DNA from: Willaertia magna
Taxonomy: Eukaryota; Heterolobosea; Eutetramitea; Acrasida; Naegleriidae
Reading direction: 5' to 3'
NCBI GenBank assembly: GCA_902984215.1
Contig: CADWAF010004118.1
Location: 1-15,490, forward strand
Length of the DNA: 15,490 nt
Both the position numbers and the translations under genes were made by a program. The notes under the pieces are model-generated. The model saw only the letters and a list, made by a program, of their open reading frames with translations, was not told the origin of the DNA and did no database searches. Of this stretch, positions 1 through 7,633 are shown piece by piece. The stretch's first letter is position 1. Each line of letters opens with the position of its first letter.

Positions 1-2500
1 AATAATAACAACGACAATTACAATAATCTTATAGAACCCATTATTGACAATGTCATTAACGACAATTACAACAATAAAAATAATAATAATAAAATTAGAA
101 TAAATAATGGTTTAGATGAATTACCTATTGAAATTATTTCATTAATTTTTCAAAATTTAGATTCAAGATCATTAATTAATATAATGACTGTAAATTCTCT
201 CTATTTTCAATTAAGTTCACAATTTTTATTATCAGGACAATTTATAGTTTACAATGAAGATGAAATGGATGAAAATAAATTTAATTTTGGTTATAATAAT
301 GCTTACAATAATAATAAATTAAATGAAAATTTATTATTATTTATCATTACAAAATTATTAGAATTTTTAAAAAAAAGAAAAATTAATTTTAAAAGAATTA
401 ATTTAATAAATTTTAATATTGAAAATTTAAAAGATAAAATTTTTGAATTAATTATTGAATTAATTAAAAATTATAAAGTGACAGAATTAATTTTTGATTT
501 TACGTCATTTTCTGAAAAACAAGAATTTTTATTTAAATCAATTTTAAAGAATTTAACTTTTGTTAGAGCTAAAAAAATGTCACCAAATTTTATAAATTTA
601 TTTTTAGAAAATTCTTTACAACATAATTTACAAAATAATAATAATTTACAAAATAATACTTTACAAAATCATAATTTACAAAATCATAATTTAGAACATT
701 TATATATAAATTATTTACCAAATAATTTTACAAATTATAATATTTTAAAAAATTTAAAAACTTTTGAATTTATTTTACAATTAACTGATCAAAATAATCA
801 AAATTTTTACAATTTTTTTACAAAAGGTTTAATAAATATGAGTAAATTAGAAGAATTAAATATTATTCTATTTATAGAAAGATCACAAAATAATTTTAAA
901 CAATTATAAGAAATAAATTTTAATATAAATTTAGATTTTATTAAAAGTTTTGAAAATTGTAAAAATTTAAAGAAATTTACAATAAATTGTTATCAAACTT
1001 TTACAACAATTAATTGGGATTTACCTAAAAAAGAAGAATCTATTGTAAACTATTTAAATAATATTGAAACATTTTTTCCAAATTTAAAAGAATTAAAATT
1101 AAATTTTAAAGCAAGTGAAAATAGTCAACATTTTTTAAAATATTTTATTAAAAAGAATATAAATTTAGAAAAGTTTACAATAAATTATTTAAATTTTATA
1201 AATTTATTTAAATTAATTGAAAGAATTGATAAAATAAATGAATTAAAAATTCTTAAAAGTTCAATAAATAATTTTGAAAATTTTAAAACTTTACAAAAAA
1301 AAATTAAAGTAAATAAATTAATTATTCAATCAAATTTAAATTTAGAACATTTACAATTTTTAAATAATTTACAAATTAAGGAAATTCGTTTTGTAAACTC
1401 AATAATTGATAACAATAATTTAAATAATTTTTATTTAGAAAATTTAAATAAATTAAAAACAATTTATTTATATAATTCAAAAATATTTATTCCAATTTTA
1501 GAAGAATTAATTAAAAAATCTGAAAATAATTTAACAAATTTAATTATTTTAAAATCTGAATTAATTTCAAATAATTTACAAAATAATTTACAAAATAATT
1601 TAGAAAATAATTTACAAAAATTAAAAGATGAAACTTTACAAAAAACTATACAAAATGAAGAATTAAAAGAATTAAAAAAATTAAAAATTTTAAAAATTGA
1701 AAATTGTAAAAATGATTACGCTTTATTTTATTTATTTTTATTACAATATAAATTACCAAATTTAGAAAAATATTTAATTAATAATTGTTACAATATTACC
1801 AAATTTAGAAAAATATTTAATTAATAATTGTTACAATATTAAAGGACAATTATTAGAATATTCTTTTACAAAAATTAAAATGTCAAATTTAACAGATTTA
1901 GAAATTTTAGGTTCACCGTTTGACGATAATTTAATGTTAAAAATGTTACAATCTTTACAACAATTAAAAATTAAATTAAATTTAGACGGACAAATTACTG
2001 AAAAGGGATTAATTTCAATTCCAAAAGAAATTAGAAAAAAAATTATACAAATAAAACTTTACAATTCGTCAATTAATTTACATCAAAATGAAAATGACAT
2101 GATAGACTTTTTAAATGATTTAAATGATGGATTGACAGTTTGTTGTTTAAATTTTAGAGAATTTGGTCCAACAAATAAAATTTTAAAAATAATTTCAAAT
2201 AGATTTAAAGAATTACAAATTTTAAATATTCAAGGAAAATTGACAATTGAAAAGTATGATTTCTTTCATTTAATTAATCAATTAGAAAAAATTGAAATGA
2301 TTTATTTTGACAGTCCAATAAATAATTGTACAATTGAAAATGTTGAAGAATTTAAAAAGAATTTTAGATTAATGACAGGGAGGGTGGCGCCAAAAATTAT
2401 TATTCCAGTAAATAGACAAAATAGTAATCATACTTCAACTCAATCGTTATCCAAAGAAATTATTAGAAATCCAAAAAGTAATAATTGTCTATTAATGTAA
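1..2500 (+). CDS. F-box/leucine-rich-repeat protein with C-terminal CaaX box; 5'-partial, frame broken twice
   Basis: The frame is already open at base 1, so the true start lies upstream. An Asn-rich leader is followed by an F-box at about nt 112-225 (LPIEIISLIFQNL, then SLINIMTVNSLYFQL), the Skp1-binding element of SCF ubiquitin ligases. Many degenerate leucine-rich repeats follow (for example LKELKLNF, LEKFTINYL, LTDLEILGS), the usual substrate-binding part of FBXL proteins. The end is a basic tail and CLLM (nt 2486-2497) before TAA, a farnesylation-type CaaX box as in human FBXL2/FBXL20, suggesting membrane attachment. Two lesions interrupt it. TAA at 907-909 is followed by the same frame staying open for about 300 codons. 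A 43-bp tandem duplication (1753-1838) then shifts the frame; counting one copy only, the reading joins the frame that ends at 2500. NNLQ-type repeats occur near nt 615-700 and 1567-1620. It may be a young pseudogene, or an intact gene with assembly errors. The family call is firm; functionality is not. Confidence 0.75.
1753..1838. repeat. Perfect 43-bp tandem duplication inside the F-box/LRR gene
   Basis: Bases 1753-1795 and 1796-1838 are identical, and the match runs about 3 bases further. The unit encodes part of a leucine-rich repeat (LPNLEKYLINNCYN). Since 43 is not a multiple of 3, two copies shift the frame and give a TAA at 1822-1824. One copy gives a continuous reading through NNCYNIKGQLLEYSF into the downstream frame. 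The junctions have no GT...AG pair that would remove exactly one unit. Confidence 0.95.
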
Positions 2501-2668
2501 TTGTTACTTTGCATTGTTAAGTGTATTTAGCAATAAAACATGAGAATAAAAATACCAAAATCACACTGTAAAATTGTTCTTAATTGAACATTTCAATAAA
2601 CTTAATAGAAACCCTTCCGCAAATAAATAAGGAAACGCAGGTTTACAGAAAAAAATAGAGAGACAACA
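2501..2668 (+). promoter_or_regulatory. Intergenic: poly(A) signal of the F-box gene and leader of the small ORF
   Basis: An AATAAA at 2532-2537 lies 32 bases after the F-box gene stop and is a likely poly(A) signal. Another AATAAA-like stretch is near 2595. The remainder probably holds the short promoter and leader of the ORF starting at 2669. No TATA box or other motif stands out. Confidence 0.45.
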
Positions 2669-2845
2669 ATGCCTGAACAAAATAACAATGCAGAAGATCT
2701 AGGCTGTTTAAGCTTTCTGTTTTGTTTCTTGGATTGTGGTGATAATAACAACAATAGTAACGTTACAGCTGCGGAGGCAGATGAGGCTGTAGGTAACACT
2801 TTAAGAGAAATGAATGAGAATTGTGCAGGGGGAACAGATGAATAA
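2669..2845 (+). CDS. Small ORF, 58 aa, Cys-containing hydrophobic segment, unknown function
   Basis: The ATG at 2669 has an acaacaATG context similar to the other starts here; the frame runs 58 codons to TAA at 2843-2845. The protein has a short polar N-terminus, a hydrophobic Cys-bearing stretch at about residues 11-23 (LGCLSFLFCFLDC), an Asn run, then an acidic Ala/Glu-rich tail. Codons are distinctly less AT-rich (CTA GGC, AGC, CTG, GCT GCG GAG GCA) than in the flanking F-box gene. This argues for a real coding sequence, either this short gene or the last exon of a spliced one. The hydrophobic segment is too short for a certain membrane span; it vaguely recalls Cys-rich small membrane-associated proteins (CYSTM-type), without a firm match. 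It ends 47 bases from the stop of the convergent myosin gene. Confidence 0.45.
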   Translation: MPEQNNNAEDLGCLSFLFCFLDCGDNNNNSNVTAAEADEAVGNTLREMNENCAGGTDE

Positions 2846-2892
2846 CAAAAGAATTTAGAATAATAGGATTGTTTATATTAATACATATAAAT

Positions 2893-5800
2893 TTAAAGTT
2901 CTTCAACGTAATTTCCTGGGAATAGACCTCTCTTTCCATTTAATTCTCCTTCCCACCAACCAGAAGGATCTTTATCAATTAAAATGTAAATTTCGCCTTC
3001 TTTCAGTGTTAATTCATCATCAGCAGTTGCTTGATAATTGTATAAAGCTTTAACTTTAGGTTTTTCTTCTTTTTTAGGTGGAGGTGGTAATTTCTTCTTA
3101 TAAACATTTGGAGTACTTGCTTGGTTGTTATTAACAGTAGAAACACTTTCAATTTGTTTCTCTTTATAAGTTGATTCTTGAATTGGCATTGTATCCATTA
3201 CTGACATACGATGACCCAATGCTTGTGGTTTAACTACACCAGTGGATGAACTTGATGTAGTGGTTGTTTGTTGTTGTTGTTGAGGTGCAAAAGTTCTTGT
3301 TGTAGTTTTCTTTTCAGGTTCTTTGTAAACCATTGTTTCTGTCTTTATTGCAACCTTCTTTGGTGCTGTGGATGCAGGTAATCCTTCCATTATTGCTACC
3401 TTATAACCAGAACCAGTTCCTGATAATTCAGCTAACTTGTGTTTTGCATCAATAACGAATTCAACTTTCTTTTGTTTCTTCTTCTTTTTGTTTTCAACAA
3501 ACATTAATTGATTGTCAAATGTTTTACTGATATCTCTGCCTACTTTGCTCTTATATTGATCGTTTAATATTGCTAAGAATTCAACCTTATTTTCACATTC
3601 TAAGAATAAATCATCAATGTTTGGATCATTAACGATAATGGTTAAATAATTGTCACTTAAAGTGGACATTCCAATAGATTGAATATTTTGTAAATGTACT
3701 TTACAAAATAGTTCCATGACGAATTGTTTCTTTACTTTTTCTCTATGGATAAAGTAGATTGCTTCATTGGTTACCAAACCCCAAATCTTTTCACTTTGTA
3801 AACCTCTGAATGTTCTTTTCTTGGAACGATAGAAATAATCTGCAAATACAACACCACCATCATCTTTTCTTCCTTCTTTCTTCATTACTTCTTGTAATTG
3901 AGCATTATCCAAGTAATTGACATGATCTCCAATATAATTTCTGTCGATACTCAATCTTCTTCTTTGTTTTCTGTTTTCTAATAAAACGTTGGATGAGTTT
4001 CTTAATTGGATGAAGTACCTCTTTAATTTATAGTTTCTCCATAATCTTTGTAATCTTGTAGAAGCATCGTGGAACAATCTTTCTTTAGATTCTTCTAAAC
4101 CAAATAATGTATCAGGTTTACGTAAAAAGACTTTGCTTTTACCAAATTGATATTCAGCTTTATCCATTCCTAAATCGGTAAGTAAAACTTCACATCCTCT
4201 TCTCGCATCTCCGTCCTTAAAGGTTGGCCATGTCTTCTTACTTAAAATTGCGAATTGATTTAAGAACTTTTCAAATGGTGCTCTGTAAGCGAAACCAGCT
4301 CTTCTGACACGAATGTTTTCTAATAAACCTAAATATTTGACTTGATGCAATACTCTCTTGTTATCAAAATCTCTTGGTTGTTTTGTTTCGTTTGGCTTAA
4401 TACAACGAATGTAATGTGGAGTACATTTCTTTAAAGTATTGACTAACTCAGTTGCTGAAGTCTTAATCTTGGAACCGGCTGATTCTGGTTTTTTTCTGTC
4501 GTTTTCAGTAATATTTTCAGGGAAGAACTTTCTAATAAATGGATTTGTGGTGGTTTGCATACATTGAATTAATGTTTTGTACAATTGATCCTTATTCTTT
4601 TCGGTGAAACCATCAATATTGTAATCTACAGAACCTGCATAATGTTTAATAGAAAATTCACCAGTTCTACCAACAAAGTGAGGATTGTCAACAACTTCTC
4701 TCAATCTTGTTAAGAATTTTTCATCAGCTTGTCTAGCATCCATAGCATGTGTAGTGTTACAAGTATCATCAAGAATTGAAAAAACACCAGGTGGATTCTT
4801 TTCTTCAATCAAATCACAGACAATCTTATTGTTGAAATATTGAATTGGTTCCCACTTGATTCCTTCCTGTTGATATTCATCTTGTTCAGCCTTCAATGTT
4901 AAGTCAATAAAGATTTGTTGTAACTTTTCATTAGCATAATTAATACAGAATTGTTCAAAACCATTAGATTCAAAGATTTCAAAACCGAAAATATCCAAAA
5001 CACCCAAAATAACACTTTTCTTATTCTTATTATCCATAGATTCATTAATTCTTTGGACTAACCAATCGAATAATCTTTGATAAAGAGTTTTTGCTAAAGA
5101 ATCTCTAATAATACTTGCTTGTTGAGGTGATTGACCAACAGTAATTTCTTCCATACCTGATTTAATAATTCTGTTTAATAAAGCATGTTGTAATTTATCA
5201 GGTGCAATATTTAATAAATATGCAGCATAATTTAATGTATTTTCATCAGCCACTGCTGCATTACCACTATTTGATTCATCAAAAGTAATATTACCTAACC
5301 ACAAAATACCAGCAACTAAACGTAAAACATTTTGTTGTTCTTCTTTAGTCATACCAATAGTTTCCATAGCCTTTTTTGTCAATTGGAATTCTTCAGCATC
5401 GTCAACACCGTCAATGTTATAACAACCAGATTGTGAAAGATAATAAAAATCTTGAGCATTAGTTGTTGCAAATTCTTCTTTTTCTTCAGGTGTTGCACCA
5501 GCACATAATTGATAGAAAATATGGAAATTACGTTCTCCTCCTTGTTGATAAACAACTCTACTCTTTTCTAATAAATAATTAGTAATTCTACCACCAATCG
5601 GATCTCCTCTATCATCAAATTGAATTTCAAAGAACTTTCCGAATCTAGAACTGTTATTGTTACGTACAGTTTTTGCATTACCGAAGGCTTCCAATAAAGG
5701 ATTACTCTCCAAGATAACGCGTTTAACTCTATCTACACCTTCTCCAGCACCTGAAACTGCTGCAATATATTGCATAATAAGTTTAGAAGCCTCTGTCTTA

Positions 5801-6241
5801 CCAGCTCCTGACTCTCCAGAAATGATAACACATTGACTTTCACGCAGATTGCAAAGGCTTTGGATTTTTTCAATAAAATCATGAAATTAAAATATAATTG
5901 GAAAAATTAGCGGGAAGATTACAGAATAACTGTAAAAAAAAAGGCTTGTAGTGAAAAAAAACTTACTTTCTATAGGCTTCTTCAGCTAATGCATAAACGT
6001 GAGGAGGTTCTTCATAACGATATTTATCTACATATTGATCAATGTAATTTTGATCAAAAATTGGGATGGCCTTAAAAGGATTTACAGAAATCAATACATT
6101 TCCTATGTAGGTATAAATAACATCAGCTTGATGTCTTTTTTTTAAATTTTCCATGATTTCATCTTCCTTTAATTTAGGTAATAAAACCATATCATCTATA
6201 CCAACTTGTTTCTTTTGTCTAGCTTTTACATTGAATGCCAT
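2893..6241 (-). CDS. Class I myosin heavy chain (motor-IQ-TH1-SH3), 1079 aa, two exons
   Basis: Exon 1 is 6241-5967 and exon 2 is 5857-2893, joined through a 109-nt intron; 275 + 2965 nt give 1079 codons plus stop. The start has an aaaaacaATGG context. This is an actin-based membrane motor ATPase. Visible in order: motor N-terminus ([25 protein letters not shown]); P-loop GESGAGKT at 106-113; switch I NNNSSRFG at 158-165; switch II DIFGFE at 380-385; actin-binding/relay segment with [12 protein letters not shown] near 570-581; SH1-helix region near 608-617; one degenerate IQ motif near 694-705 for a light chain; a basic TH1 lipid-binding tail about 726-900; a Q/T/S-rich linker; LPPPP at 1015-1019; and an SH3 domain at 1025-1079 ([19 protein letters not shown]). 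The long Gly/Pro/Gln-rich TH2 typical of Dictyostelium MyoB/C/D is missing or very short. The TEDS position, 16 residues before DSLAK, is Glu328. Likely roles are endocytosis, pseudopods and cortical tension. It is divergent from the ankyrin gene. Confidence 0.96.
5858..5966 (-). other. Spliceosomal intron of the myosin I gene (109 nt)
   Basis: On the minus strand the donor is GTAAGT (5966-5961) and the acceptor is CAAAG (AG at 5859-5858). Splicing is phase 2: AA joins C to make AAC (Asn92). It joins EEAYR to [10 protein letters not shown] just before the P-loop, giving the standard class I spacing. Exon 1 read through would hit TAA at once. Confidence 0.93.
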
Positions 6242-6876
6242 TGTTTTTTAATCTAGTAGATTGTTTACTTTACAAATAATTCTATTATATTGTGTTATAA
6301 TATTTATTATTACTAATGTTATTATTAATTACAAATTGTACAACCCAAACAGATAATATTTAATGATAGTGGATTGAAATAATTGATGTCGCTTTTTTTT
6401 AAGAGTGAAAAAAGTGATTTACAAAAAGTGACAACTTTAAGTTTTTTTTTTAAAATATTTTTTTAATTAATTCTCGATTCGCAGTGAAAGCATCACCTAT
6501 TGTCGTCACTTGAAAATTGTCAAATGAATGATGATCTTATGACCTTAAAAAAGGGAAACCATTATCAGCCATTACACTTCCTTACTTCAACAAAAGCAAA
6601 AGTGACGCTAACAGTTTGACAAGAAGATAACTAAAACCCGTCACTTTTTAACAGGTTTGTGGGCCTGAAAGCCTTTCACTTACCAACTGACGGAAAGGCA
6701 TTACCTTTTGATTTGAAAATTAATCAAAAATTTTAATTTTAAAAAAGTAAAAAAAAAATTGTCAGACCTATTAGATTTGACTTCTAAGTTTTAAGTTCTG
6801 TCATCATCAACAGCATCTACCTGCTTAACTTTTCAAAAACAATTGAAAATAATTAAAACAATACAATAACACAAAA
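6242..6876. promoter_or_regulatory. Shared divergent promoter of myosin I and the OSTF1-like gene, with AAGTGACG repeats
   Basis: These 635 bases separate the two head-to-head start codons. Next to the myosin start the sequence is very AT-rich with TATA-like text (near 6285-6305). The middle is clearly richer in GC. There the 8-mer AAGTGACG occurs exactly three times, at 6504-6511 (reverse), 6600-6607 (forward) and 6639-6646 (reverse), plus AAGTGACA at 6426-6433. A 7-bp perfect inverted repeat, GCCTTTC/GAAAGGC, is at 6671-6677 and 6693-6699. TGACG is the half-site of CREB/ATF-type bZIP proteins; that link is only a suggestion. Confidence 0.6.
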
Positions 6877-7493
6877 ATGGATCAATTATCTGATAAAGAA
6901 ATTCTTGTATTAAGATATTTTTCTGCTGCCAGACAAGGAAATACTGCCGATATTGAAGATATCGTAAATGAAGGATTCAAAGATATTTTAGCTGTTGATG
7001 AATGGGGAAATACTACTTTGGTACGTTTAATTATATTTATTGTTTAATTGTTAATGCTGATCTAATTATTTTTTTGTTAATATATAATTTTATGTAATTA
7101 ACATTATCTTTAAATTGAAATATATATTTATTTTTAATAGCATGCTGCTGCAGGAGCTGGTCACTTAGATTGTTGTAAATATTTAGTGGAAACCTTAAAA
7201 ATACCTTTAGATCAAACAAATAAACAAGGTGACACTGCTTTACATAAGGCTGCTTGGAGGTAAGTTAAAAATGATTCTTTTTTACTAAATAATTATTTTA
7301 ATAATTATTAAAAAGAGGTGCACTTGATGTTGTAAAATATTTAATTGATAAAGATTGTAAACTTGAAATTAAGAATAAAGAAGGTAAAAAACCAGTAGAT
7401 TTAGCTCACCATTTAGAAGTGAAATCATATTTACAAAGTTTCATAGGAGATGATGATGAACAACATATTGATGACGATGAAGATTCCGATTAA
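6877..7493 (+). CDS. Ankyrin-repeat protein with acidic tail, OSTF1-like but lacking SH3; 146 aa, three exons
   Basis: Exons are 6877-7020, 7141-7259 and 7316-7493 (441 nt in all). The start is cacaaaaATGG. Three ankyrin repeats follow: about residues 12-44 (ending EWGNTTL), 49-81 (HAAAGAGHLDCCKYLV, QGDTAL) and 82-115 (HKAAWRGALDVVKYLI, KNKEGKKPVDLA). The protein ends in an acidic tail, DDDEDSD. From memory, repeats 2-3 and the DDEDSD ending resemble mammalian osteoclast-stimulating factor 1 (OSTF1/SH3P2): QxNKxGDTALHxAAWxG and a closing DDEDSD. OSTF1 carries an SH3 domain in front of its ankyrins, which is not seen here. Ankyrin repeats bind proteins, so an adaptor role at the cortex is plausible. 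The gene is head-to-head with the class I myosin, a potential partner. It could instead be a generic small ankyrin protein; the fold is certain, the orthology is not. Confidence 0.88.
7021..7140 (+). other. Intron 1 of the ankyrin gene (120 nt)
   Basis: The donor is GTACGT and the acceptor TTTTTAATAG, in phase 0. The splice joins NTTL to HAAAGAG, restoring the conserved ankyrin TPLHxAA core. The intron is nearly pure A/T. Confidence 0.93.
7260..7315 (+). other. Intron 2 of the ankyrin gene (56 nt)
   Basis: The donor is GTAAGT and the acceptor TTAAAAAG, in phase 2; AG plus A makes Arg. The splice joins HKAAWR to GALDVVKYL, the expected ankyrin spacing. The nearby alternative AG two bases later would give an early TGA. 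Confidence 0.92.
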
Positions 7494-7633
7494 ATGTTAA
7501 ATTTGTATTTCTAAAAAAACCTAAAATAATTATTTTTTTTATTGTAAACCTTATTTTTCGAAAAAATTGCTTTCAATAAAATTAAAAAAACTTTAAAAAA
7601 TTAAATTTATTTTTTAAAAACAAATAAAATAAA
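7494..7633 (+). promoter_or_regulatory. Short intergenic spacer with poly(A) signal of the ankyrin gene
   Basis: AATAAA at 7575-7580 lies 82 bases after the ankyrin stop and is a likely poly(A) signal. The rest is A/T runs that must also hold the INTS1 promoter and leader. Only 140 bases separate the two coding regions. Confidence 0.5.

Noticed and set aside
907..909. TAA reassigned as a sense codon in this genome
   Set aside because: INTS1 (1566 codons before its first stop), myosin, the ankyrin gene and others have no internal TAA/TAG/TGA and end at such codons where the families should end.
1787..1844. Intron explaining the break in the F-box gene
   Set aside because: A GT-AG span of 58 nt has the right length class but creates TGA at the junction, and no GT-AG pair removes exactly one 43-bp unit.
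2602..2799. Minus-strand ORF of 65 codons opposite the 58-aa ORF
   Set aside because: It begins with GTG rather than ATG, and its Leu/Ser runs are the antisense of Asn-coding repeats on the plus strand.
7037..7219. Minus-strand ORF of 60 codons over the ankyrin gene
   Set aside because: It overlaps an AT-rich intron and a clear ankyrin exon on the other strand.
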